NCBI GenBank assembly: GCA_963727245.1
Contig: CAVSFO010000005.1
Span: forward strand, 186,001 to 250,000
Reading direction: 5' to 3'
Length of the DNA: 64,000 bases
Source of the DNA: JBKQVT01 sp963727245
GTDB lineage: Bacteria; Planctomycetota; Planctomycetia; Pirellulales; Thermoguttaceae
The notes under the pieces were generated by a model. The model was not told the origin of the DNA, ran no database searches, and saw only the letters and a list, made by a program, of their open reading frames with translations. Positions 42,796 through 51,528 of this stretch are shown in pieces. Every line of letters begins with the position of its first letter. Within the stretch, counting starts at the first letter, position 1. A program made the translations under genes and the position numbers.

Positions 42796-44970
42796 ATGGC
42801 AGTGACCAGGTCGAATCACGCTTCTTCTTCCGCTCGGCGGTTCTCGGTCGCGGGGCTCTTAGGCTTGGCCGCGGTGGTGCTGCTGCTGTCTTCGCCGCCG
42901 GCCCGGGCCGACATCACCTGGAACGTCGCCTCCGGCGACTGGTCCAGCGCGGACGACTGGAGCGGCGGGGTCCTGCCGACTTCCAACGACAATGCCGACT
43001 TCTTTAACGGCGGAACGGCGACTATCACCACAACCGAAGACGCATGCAACAACCTTTCGCTGGGCGGCGGCGGAACTATTCAAATGACCGACGGCGCCCT
43101 CACCGTGAACGCCTTCGCCTATGTCGGCTACTCCGGCGCGGGGACCTTCATTCAGTCGGGTGGGACCAATAGCGCCAGCAGCCCGCTCTACGTCGGCTAC
43201 AACTCGGCGGGAACGTATACCCTTACCGGCACCGGCACGCTAAACGCCAGCGAAATTTGCGTGGGCTTTTACAATACCGGACGATTTCAATGGTCCAGCA
43301 GCACGTCGACATTGAGCACCCCGACCCTGGCGTTGGGACAATGGAGCACGTTGGCCATGGGGTTCGATTTCGACGTGGGCGCCCTGGTCGCCGGCACGCT
43401 GTTTAATGGGAGTACCTTCAACGGCGGCTCGGCAATCCTGGAAATCTCCAACGGGGCCACGGCAACCCAGACCGGCGCCACGGCGACGATTGGCACCTTG
43501 ACCGTCGGGACAACCGCCGGCAGCGGCGCTTACAGCCTGAGCGGTATAGGGCAGTTGTCTGCACAGGATGATGAATTTGTCGGCTACACCGGCACGGGGA
43601 ACTTCGGGCAGTCGGGCGGCACCAACGCCATCGCCGGCGATCTCTACCTCGGTTACTACCCCAGTGGCAACGGGAGCTACACCCTCAGCGGCACCGGGCA
43701 GTTGTCCGCCGGCGACGAGTACGTGGCTTACTCGGGCGCGGGGAGCTTCACGCAGTCGGGCGGCACCAACGCCGCCAGCGGCGATCTCTACCTCGGCGGC
43801 AACATCGGCAGCGGGGCCTACAACCTCAGCGGCTCCGGGCAGTTGACCACGCCGTATGAATACGTGGGCTGGTCCAGCCCGGGAAACTTCACCCAGTCCG
43901 GCGGCACCAACACGGTCTCCGGCCGGTTCTACCTGGGCTACGGCAGCAGCGGAACCTACAACCTCAACGGCGGAAGGATGATCGTCTCGTGGATGAATGC
44001 GGGTTCCGGGGCCGCCGCCTTCAACTTCAGCGGCGGGACCTTGCAGGCCGGCGCATCGTTTTCCACGGGTCTGCCCATCACGCTGAATACCAGCGGCGGC
44101 ATCGCCACCATAGACACGGCCGGCTATTTGGTCACCCTCGGCGGTGTGCTTTCCGGCCCCGGCAGCCTCGACAAGATCGGCAGCGGCACGCTGGTGCTCT
44201 CCGGCACCAACACCTACACCGGCGGCACCATGCTGAGCGACGGGACGCTTTCGATTACGAACTCCTCCGCCGTGGGCAGCGGCGGGCTTTGTATCGGGCC
44301 CCAGGGCCTCTTCAATCTCAATGCCCAAAACTATGTCCTCCCCTCGTTGTCCGGCTCGGCAGGCGGCGTGCTCACCGACCTGAGCACGGCAACCACCGGC
44401 ACGAGCACGCTGACGGTGAACACTCTGCTCTCGGCCTCCTCGAACTACGGCGGGACGATCTGCGACGGCAGCAGCCGCACGCTTTCGTTGATTGTATCCG
44501 GCTTGGGGGATCTCACCTTGTCCGGCACCGACACCTATACCGGCGGCACGACGATCACGGGCGGCACGCTCGATTTCACGACCCCCGAGTCCATGCCCAG
44601 CACGGGTCTCCTGGACATCGAGCGCGGCGGCGAGGTGGTGCTGGGGGTCTTGCTGGGGGCTGGGGCGCCGTCCGTTGCGGAGAGTGGACCCGCCGTGGCG
44701 GCTCTTGCCGCTGACACTGACTGCACCGACGCCGCCCCCATCACGGGCGCCACCAGCAGCAACGGCGGCAACAGGGTACTCGAAACATTGCTGGCGCGGA
44801 TCCGGGCCCAGCGGGCTGCCGAGTCGGCCGCTGGCAGTGCCGCCGGATCGGCGGGCAGTGTGGCTGCCGCCACCAGTCCGGCGATTACGCCCGAACCATC
44901 CACCCTGGTCCTGCTGGGTGTCGCCGCCAGCGGGCTGCTCGGCTACGCGTGGCGGCGGAAGCGGACGTAG
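42796..44970 (+). CDS. PEP-CTERM surface protein with autotransporter-like beta-strand repeats
   Basis: 724 aa. The signal peptide SVAGLLGLAAVVLLLSSPPA is followed by ITWNVASGDWSSADDWSGGV, typical of large repeat proteins. Tandem units of about 40 residues follow (YVGYSGAGTFIQSGGTNSAS, DLYLGGNIGSGAYNLSGSGQ), then autotransporter-associated repeats (GTLVLSGTNTYTGGTMLSDG). It ends in a PEP-CTERM anchor: PEPSTLVLLGVAASGLL followed by a basic tail. Such proteins are exported and anchored or released by an exosortase, so an exosortase gene is expected elsewhere in the genome. ATG 42796 is chosen for GGAGAAA upstream. A palindrome follows the stop codon. Confidence 0.9.
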   Translation: MAVTRSNHASSSARRFSVAGLLGLAAVVLLLSSPPARADITWNVASGDWSSADDWSGGVLPTSNDNADFFNGGTATITTTEDACNNLSLGGGGTIQMTDGALTVNAFAYVGYSGAGTFIQSGGTNSASSPLYVGYNSAGTYTLTGTGTLNASEICVGFYNTGRFQWSSSTSTLSTPTLALGQWSTLAMGFDFDVGALVAGTLFNGSTFNGGSAILEISNGATATQTGATATIGTLTVGTTAGSGAYSLSGIGQLSAQDDEFVGYTGTGNFGQSGGTNAIAGDLYLGYYPSGNGSYTLSGTGQLSAGDEYVAYSGAGSFTQSGGTNAASGDLYLGGNIGSGAYNLSGSGQLTTPYEYVGWSSPGNFTQSGGTNTVSGRFYLGYGSSGTYNLNGGRMIVSWMNAGSGAAAFNFSGGTLQAGASFSTGLPITLNTSGGIATIDTAGYLVTLGGVLSGPGSLDKIGSGTLVLSGTNTYTGGTMLSDGTLSITNSSAVGSGGLCIGPQGLFNLNAQNYVLPSLSGSAGGVLTDLSTATTGTSTLTVNTLLSASSNYGGTICDGSSRTLSLIVSGLGDLTLSGTDTYTGGTTITGGTLDFTTPESMPSTGLLDIERGGEVVLGVLLGAGAPSVAESGPAVAALAADTDCTDAAPITGATSSNGGNRVLETLLARIRAQRAAESAAGSAAGSAGSVAAATSPAITPEPSTLVLLGVAASGLLGYAWRRKRT

Positions 44971-44996
44971 TGCCGCGCCGGAACAGGCAGATCCAG

Positions 44997-45040
44997 GGGG
45001 ACAGTCCCATTTTCGTCGAACGAAAATTGGGACAGTCCCC
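44997..45040. repeat. GGGGACAGTCCC palindrome, copy A
   Basis: GGGGACAGTCCCATTTTCGT, then CGAA and the complementary arm ending GGGACAGTCCCC, form a 44-base element with arms of about 20 bases. It lies 26 bases after the PEP-CTERM stop and 21 bases before the MMPL stop on the other strand. The same family is at 51371 and 52837, with a half-copy at 10822. Confidence 0.85.
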
Positions 45041-45061
45041 AACTCGTTCCTTGACGCGGCT

Positions 45062-47400
45062 TTACCTGTCAAACCATCGCGCCCAAAGGGCCAGAAACGC
45101 CGGCACGAGGATGGTGCGGATGACGAAGGTGTCCAAGAGGACGCCGAAGGCCAGGGAAAAACCCAGTTCGTGCATGCCGCGGAGCGTGCCGGTCATCATC
45201 GAGGCGAAGGTGCCGGCCATGATGACGCCGCAACTGGTGATGATCCCGCCCGTGCGAACCACTGCCACCCGCAGACCCTCCACGGCGCCGCGGCGGCGCT
45301 GTTCCTCGACCACCCGGGTGGCCAGATAGATGTTGTAGTCCTCGCCCACCGCCACGAGGATCACGAAGAGGAACAGCGGCAGCTTCCAGTCCAGGCCGAC
45401 AAACGCCGGCCCGTCGAGCCAGGAGAAGACCAGCTTCGTCACGCCCATGCTGACGGCGAAGCCCAGCAGCACGGTGAGGACGAGGTAGAGCGAGACCAGC
45501 GGGCGGCGCAGGACCACGACCAGCACGGCCAGGACCGCAATCAACGTCAGCAGGCCGATGCGGCGGCAGTCGCTCTGGTTGACCGCCTCCAAGTCGCGGA
45601 TTCCGGCCGTCGTGCCCACCAGGTCGAAGACGGTGCCGTGCCACGGCGAGGCCGCGTCGGCGGCCAGGGCCTGGAGCCGTTGGTTAATGACGCCCAACAA
45701 CCGCACGTTTTCGCGGGAAAACGGATCGTAGCGGGTGAGCAAGTCCAAGCGCGTGACCTTGCCGGCATAACCGGGGGCATGGGAAAGAAACTCCGCCACC
45801 GCGCGGGGATTCCGCACGGTGACCATCTTCCGCCAGCCGGACCCGGAAAAGGGGGAGGAGTTGCGGGGCGACTCGCCCAACGGATTGGTCAGGCTCCGCA
45901 CGGCGAGGATCGGCCGCTGCTGCTGGGCACCCTGCGAATCGACATAGGTCAGGTCGCTGAGCGCAGCGGTCAGGCGGGAAATTTCGTTGCGGCCCGGGTT
46001 GGTCTCGAACCACGGCTCGCTGCGCTGGACCAGCACCGTGATCGGTCCGGTCTCGCCGGGCGGATAGTAGAGGCGGAAGAGGTTGGTCCCCTGCACGCTG
46101 GGACGCTGCGGACTCAACTCCGCCACCAGGTCGTAGGTGATCGGCGTCGAAAACGCCTCGCAGGCCGGCCACGCCAGCACCAACAGGCAGCCAACGAAGA
46201 TCAGTCCCGGCCGGGTCACCACGGCGCGGCCGATCGCCTGCCACAATCGCCCCTGGATGGTGACGGCATGGCGCTCGTCGGGGTCGTGAACGGCGCCGAT
46301 GCCGAAGGGCCAGAAGACGATCCGTCCGCCCAGTCGCAGCAGGGCGGGGGCCAGCGTCAGGCAGGCCAGCAGGGCCACGGCCAGCGACAGGGCGATGGTC
46401 GGGCCGCCGTAGCGGAACTTGCCGAAGTCGGCGAAGATCATCGTCCCCAGGCCGAGAATGGTCGTCATGGCGCTGGCCGTCACGGCGCCGCCGACGCCGG
46501 CCAGCGCCGCTCGCAGCGCCCGCGGCGGCGGCAGCCCGCGCTGCATCTCCTCGCGATACCGCGAGATGAGGAACAGGCAATAGTCGGTCGCGGCGCCGTA
46601 GAGCACCACGACGATGAAGATCTTCGTGGTGTGAAAGACCTTGAAGTCGAACCAATCGACGTTCTGGCCCAGCCGCGCCAGCAGGGCGATCAGGCCGGTC
46701 GACAGCTCCAGGGAGGCGAAGATCGCCACGAGCGGCACGATCACCAATCCCGGCGCGCGGTAGACCACCAACAGGATCAGCACGACCAGCGCCACCGTGG
46801 TCCATTCCGTGTTGCGGATGCTCTCTTCGGCCGAGGAGAGCATGTCGGCGCCGACGGCCGCCGAGCCCGTGATGCCCAGTTTCAGCCCCTTGGGAAAATC
46901 CGCACCGCGGCGGATTTCCTCGAGCCGCCGCTCGACGTGATCCAAGAGGCCCATGTTCTCCACCGCCATGAACTCGGTCCGCAATTCCAGCAGCACGAGC
47001 GTGGCTTGGCCATGGCGGCCGGGGCGGCTGGTGAGTTTCTCGCCCACCACCGGATCGTCGGCGCTGTGAACGGCCGCAATCAGCCCTTTCGACCCGGGCG
47101 CGGGGCGAACTCCCCGGCCAGCCGGTCGGCCACCGCATAATCGGCCTCGCCCAGCGGGCCGTCGGACCGGGCCACGATCAGCACCACGTCGCTCTTGTCT
47201 TCCTGGTCCGGAAACGCCCGGCGGAGAAGCGCTTCCCCCCGCACGCTGGTCATCCGCGGCGGCAGGAAAGCCAAGTCGCCGTCCTGCGCCACCTCATCCC
47301 AGCTCGGGGCCTTCAGGGACACGACCAGGGGGATGGCCACCCATGCCAGCAAGACCAACAACCAGTGCCGGGCGACAAAATCGGCCAACCGCGCGAACAT
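45062..47400 (-). CDS. MMPL/RND-family membrane transporter, one frameshift
   Basis: About 779 aa. N-terminal MFARLADFVARHWLLVLLAW is the first span, and two sets of membrane helices are separated by large periplasmic loops. RND/MMPL signatures include AALVVLILLVVYRAPGLVIV, ALAGVGGAVTASAMTTILGL, GEDYNIYLATRVVEEQRRRG and the end LGVLLDTFVIRTILVPAFLA-like. MMPL proteins export lipids or related hydrophobic molecules using proton motive force. The frame is broken once near 47090, which splits off the first 100 residues; repair gives a continuous protein. It is convergent with the PEP-CTERM gene. Confidence 0.88.
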
Positions 47401-47549
47401 TCGGAGCTTGCATCCTACGGGGCGTCGTGCTCACCACAGGTCCACTCTGTCGATCCTAACAGATTGAGGCCCGCTGCCAAGGGATCGCCCCGGCACGTGC
47501 GCCAGTAAATTCTCCGCAAGATACCGAGTTTATCAGCGAGCCGGCGGCG

Positions 47550-47603
47550 TTGGCCCTCGGATGACGTTCGCAACGAGCCGAGGGCGTCAGCCCTCGGATA
47601 ACG
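47550..47603. repeat. CCGAGGGC..GCCCTCGG palindrome
   Basis: CCGAGGGCGTCAGCCCTCGG lies at 47578-47597 and a related half GGCCCTCGGATGACGTTCGC at about 47552. It is in the gap between the start of the MMPL gene and the stop of the S41 protease on the same strand. No gene is present. Confidence 0.6.
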
Positions 47604-47645
47604 TGGCGCTCCTGAGGCCGCGACAGGGCGCCACCCAGCGCGGCC

Positions 47646-49277
47646 TTACCGCTGCTGGCGAGCGGCCACCAACGCCGCGTTGATCATGGCGTCGTTGCGG
47701 CCGTCGGTGGTGGTGGCCACCGCGCCGTCGATGGGCCGCGCGGCTTGGTGGACCACGACCTGCGGCTCCACGCCGACGCGGGCGTAAGGGTGTCCGTCAG
47801 GCGAGTAAAACTTGGCCGTGGTCAGCCGCAAGCCGGCTTCCGACGACTCCAACGGGAAGATGCCCTGCACGGAACCCTTGCCGAAGCTGCGGACGCCCAC
47901 AAGCGTCCCGCGGTGGTGATCGCGAATGGCGCCGGCGAAAATCTCCGCCGCGCTGGCGCTGTCTTGGTCGATCAGCACGACCAGCGGCGTTTGCCAGGCC
48001 CCCTGCCCGTGCGCCTCGTAGGTAAAATTCTCCTGGGCGCTGCGGCCGCGCGTGGAGACGACCACGCCGTGCTCGACGAAGAGTTCGACCACCTCGACCG
48101 CCGTCGTCAGCAGTCCGCCGGGGTTGCCGCGCAGGTCCATGATCAGGCGCTTCATGCCGTCGCGGTGGAGTTGCCAGAGGGCCGCTTCCAGGTCGCGGCG
48201 GGTGGTCTTTTGAAAGCAGGTCAGCCGCAGGTAGCCGACGCCCTCGTCGCGGTCGAGCATCTGCACCTTATCGACGCTGGGGACCTCGACGCGCCGCCGC
48301 AGCAGGGTGAGCGACCGCGGCGGCTGGCCGGGGGCCGCCAGGGTGAGGGTCACGGTGGTGCCCTCGCGGCCTTGCAGCATGTTGGCCGCCCGGTCGGTGG
48401 GCATCGCCGCGACGGAGCGGCCGTCGACGGCGACGATGCGATCGGCGGCGTGGATGCCGGCCTGTTCGGCGGGGCTGCCGCTGATGACGCGCAGCACCAC
48501 CAATTCGCCCCCCTGGGTCTTCAACTCGACCCCCAGGCCGACGAAATTGCCCTCGATTTGCGAATAAACCTCGCCGAGTTGGTCCGGGGTGAGGTAGGTC
48601 GAGTACGGATCCAGGCCGTCGGCCGTCCCACAGAGGCATTCGAGGATCGTGGCGGTCGACCGCATCTCCAGGCGTTGCTGGGCCAGGGTGGCCAGGGCCG
48701 CCACGGCATCGCAGACGTCTTGGCGGGTCGAGACGGTCCGGGCGGAGAGCGTCTTCCGCGCGTCCAGGCGGAATTGCTCGATGGCCGGCCAGTCGCGCGC
48801 CGGAATGTTCTGTTGGCGGAAGACCGACTCGCCCAGCGCGACGTCGAAATCGTTGCTGCTGCGAGTGAGCAGATCCCGCCAGTTCGGCTCCTCCACGTAG
48901 TGGGTTTGGATCTTCAACAGCACGGCGGCGTATAAATCCAACGCCTTCTCCGCCGACAACTGGCCGAGCGACTGGCAGAAACTGCGGTCGGCGTAGCGGC
49001 GGCCGAGATCATAATGCAGCCGGGCAGACTCGAAACGCCGCTCCAGGCTCCCCTCCGCCGGGTAAAGCCGCAATCCATCCTCGTAGTGCGTCAGGGCTTC
49101 GCCCCAACGCCGCTGCAACTCCAATTGCTGGCCTTGCTGCAACAGGTCCTCGATCTGCAAGCTGCGGCTGCTGAAGCCGAGCGTCGTTGCCTGTTGAGCC
49201 AGTGCGGCCGAGGAGACCAGAAGAGCCAGCGCTGCAAGACACGTCGCGCCGACGGCGTGAAGAACCCTTCGTCGCAT
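47646..49277 (-). CDS. S41-family C-terminal processing protease
   Basis: 543 aa. Signal peptide (MRRRVLHAVGATCLAALALL), a TPR-like helix pair near residues 40-80 (RWGEALTHYEDGLRLYPAEG), then PDZ at about 245-310 (GVELKTQGGELVVLRVISGS, GIHAADRIVAVDGRSV), then the S41 protease core. The nucleophile Ser is in VLIDQDSASAAEIFAGAI and the general-base Lys in GVRSFGKGSVQGIFPLE. The family cleaves C-terminal regions of exported proteins in the periplasm. The longer N-terminus than CtpA of other bacteria adds the TPR-like part. The frame is intact. Its ATG at 49277 is divergent from glnA. Confidence 0.92.
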   Translation of the reverse strand: MRRRVLHAVGATCLAALALLVSSAALAQQATTLGFSSRSLQIEDLLQQGQQLELQRRWGEALTHYEDGLRLYPAEGSLERRFESARLHYDLGRRYADRSFCQSLGQLSAEKALDLYAAVLLKIQTHYVEEPNWRDLLTRSSNDFDVALGESVFRQQNIPARDWPAIEQFRLDARKTLSARTVSTRQDVCDAVAALATLAQQRLEMRSTATILECLCGTADGLDPYSTYLTPDQLGEVYSQIEGNFVGLGVELKTQGGELVVLRVISGSPAEQAGIHAADRIVAVDGRSVAAMPTDRAANMLQGREGTTVTLTLAAPGQPPRSLTLLRRRVEVPSVDKVQMLDRDEGVGYLRLTCFQKTTRRDLEAALWQLHRDGMKRLIMDLRGNPGGLLTTAVEVVELFVEHGVVVSTRGRSAQENFTYEAHGQGAWQTPLVVLIDQDSASAAEIFAGAIRDHHRGTLVGVRSFGKGSVQGIFPLESSEAGLRLTTAKFYSPDGHPYARVGVEPQVVVHQAARPIDGAVATTTDGRNDAMINAALVAARQQR

Positions 49278-49773
49278 GATATCATCCGTGGTGGCGGGGG
49301 GCGTAGCGGGGAAGTTCCATCAATGAGGCCGCCAGCGCGGTTCCGACACTGGGGCCAATGGGAGTATAGGCCACGTTTTGGCGTTGTCAAAAACGCCGCC
49401 GCGGATTTCGCCCGAGCCGTCGATATATCCTGCACGTCCGCACCAGGGGGGCTCGCTTCGCAACGAAGAATGCGGGAGTAGGGACCGGGGGCCGGGGGAC
49501 AGGGACCAGGGGCGGGCCGCTGGCGGTTTCGCGCGCCGTGCCCCTGGTCTCATAAGCCGATCTCATAGGGAATTTTCATAAACTGATACCCCTCCTACTT
49601 ACCCCTATTTCCCGCCCCGACGAGACCCTGATGCCCGTATTTTACTCACTGGTAGCCTAGGAATTGAGCACGACAAAAACGTCATGCCGAATCGTCAAGG
49701 AACAAGAAAGGCATTTCAAGACGTGATGAGAAAAGACTTTGTGACTGAATTTCGCATACGCTGCCAGCGGTGA
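49278..49773. other. Long divergent leader between S41 protease and glnA
   Basis: About 500 bases without a recognised gene. 49470-49550 is a GGGACCAGGGG-type G-rich tract. 49590-49700 is AT-richer, with possible activator sites, but I could not define an NtrC-like palindrome. The sigma-54-type site that follows is a separate entry. Confidence 0.4.
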
Positions 49774-49789
49774 TGGCACTGGGTTTGCA
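49774..49789 (+). promoter_or_regulatory. Sigma-54-type promoter of glnA
   Basis: TGGCACTGGGTTTGCA matches the consensus TGGCAC-N5-TTGCA at every conserved base, with GG and GC separated by 10 bases. Transcription would start near 49800, about 110 bases before the GTG start of glnA. RpoN control of glnA is classic in proteobacteria. Unlike the REP-like hairpins that also contain TGGCACTGGC, this site is not part of a palindrome. Confidence 0.7.
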
Positions 49790-49908
49790 AACAGCGGCCC
49801 GCAACTGTTCCGTCCGCACCCCCGACCGTGCCAAGAAGTACCGGCGATGGGTCGTGCGCGGCGGCTTACCCCCCAACCGACATGGTTCTAATTGGAAAGG
49901 ACAGACCT

Positions 49909-51322
49909 GTGACCCCCAAAGAGGTATTGGCGTTATGCCGGGAAAAGAATGTCAAGGCCGTCGATTTGCGGTTTATGGACTTCCCCGGACTCTGGCAGCA
50001 CTTCACCATTCCGGTCGACAAGCTGGAAGAGGACGTGTTCGAGGACGGGCTGGGATTTGACGGCTCCAGCATCCGCGGCTGGCAGGCGATCAACGAGAGC
50101 GACATGCTGGTGGTCCCGCAGCCGGAGACGGCCTCAATCGATCCCTTCTGCACGATCCCCACGCTCTCGATGATTTGCAACATTCAGGACCCCATCACCC
50201 GCGAGGATTACAGCCGCGATCCCCGCAACGTCGCCCGCAAGGCCGTCAACTACCTGAAGAGCACCGGCATCGGCGACACCTGCTTCATAGGTCCGGAGTT
50301 GGAGTTCTTCATTTTCGACGACATTCGCTTCGACCAGACGGCCAACAGCGGCTACTACCACATCGACAGCGTCGAGGGGCAGTGGAACCGCGGCCGCGAT
50401 GAGAAGCCGAACCTGGGCTATAAGCTCCGCTACAAGGAAGGCTACTTCCCGGTGCCGCCGGCCGACCAGATGATGAACATCCGCAACGAGATGATGCAGA
50501 CGCTGATCGACTGCGGCATCGAGTTGGAGGCCCAGCACCACGAGGTGGGCACCGCCGGACAGTCGGAAATCGACATGAAGTTCGACAACCTGGTCACCAT
50601 GGCCGACAAGGTCATGTTGTACAAGTACGTCATCAAGAACGTGGCCACGAAGTACGGCAAGACGGTCACCTGCATGCCGAAGCCGCTCTTCGGCGACAAC
50701 GGATCGGGCATGCACACCCACATCTCCATTTGGAAGGGCGAGACGCCGCTGTTCGCCGGCAACGGCTATGCGGGCCTGAGCGACATGGCGCTGTACGCCA
50801 TCGGCGGCCTGCTCGAAGCATGCCCCGGCGATCCTGGCCTTCAGTTGCCCGACGACCAACAGCTACAAGCGCTTGGTGCCCGGCTTCGAGGCCCCGGTGA
50901 ACCTGGCCTACTCGCAGCGGAACCGCTCGGCGGCCATCCGCATCCCCATGTACAGCCCCAGCCCCAAGGCCAAGCGGTTGGAGTTCCGCTGTCCCGATCC
51001 GAGTTGCAACCCCTACTTATCCTTCTCGGCCATCCTCATGGCCGCCATCGACGGCATCCAGAACAAGATCGATCCGGGCGAGCCGCTGGACAAGGACATT
51101 TACGACCTGTCGCCGGAGGAACTCAAACTCGTTCCGCAGGCGCCGGGCTCGCTGGAGGCCGCGCTGGCCTCGCTGGAGGCGGACCACGACTTCCTCCTCC
51201 GCGGCGACGTCTTCACCCCGGACGTGATCGAGACCTGGGTCAAGTACAAGACGACCAACGAGGTGCAGGCGATGCAGTTGCGTCCGCATCCCTACGAGTT
51301 CTGCCTCTATTATGACATTTAA
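49909..51322 (+). CDS. glnA: Glutamine synthetase type I, one frameshift
   Basis: About 470 aa. Read through one extra base near 50818, the protein is a standard GSI: FRFMDFPG-like VDLRFMDFPGLWQHFTIPVD, GFDGSSIRGWQAINESDMLV, metal ligands in GPELEFFIFDDIRF and HHEVGTAGQSEIDMKFD, the catalytic loop GDNGSGMHTHISIW, then APAILAFSCPTTNSYKRLVP restored across the lesion and RNRSAAIRIPM. The C-terminus has LRPHPYEFCLYYDI. I do not see the usual adenylylation tyrosine motif clearly. The GTG at 49909 with GGAAAGGA 7 bases upstream and the family start VTPKEVLALC is preferred over ATG 49882. It assimilates ammonia as glutamine. Confidence 0.92.
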
Positions 51323-51370
51323 GGGGCCGGGGACCGGGGGCCAGGGGAACGGAAGCGATTAGATAACCCT

Positions 51371-51414
51371 GGGGACTGTCCCAATTTTCGTTCGACGAAA
51401 ATGGGACTGTCCCC
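51371..51414. repeat. GGGGACAGTCCC palindrome, copy B
   Basis: GGGGACTGTCCCAATTTTCG, then TTCGACGAAAATGGGACTG and TCCCC, is the reverse orientation of copy A at 44997 over 44 bases. It lies 49 bases after the glnA stop codon and 115 bases before the possible start of the O-antigen-ligase-like gene. Confidence 0.85.
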
Positions 51415-51528
51415 CTCGGCTGGTCCATCTGCCCCGGACGCCCGCCGCCCGGGGGAAAACGTACTTGGCACGGTCCTGAGCCCGGAGGGGCGCCCGAAGC
51501 GGGGCATTCCTCCGGGCCAGGCCATTTC

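Noticed and set aside
44492..47140. 882-codon plus-strand frame across the PEP-CTERM and MMPL genes
   Set aside because: It is antisense to the MMPL transporter and in another frame of the PEP-CTERM gene; no family likeness.
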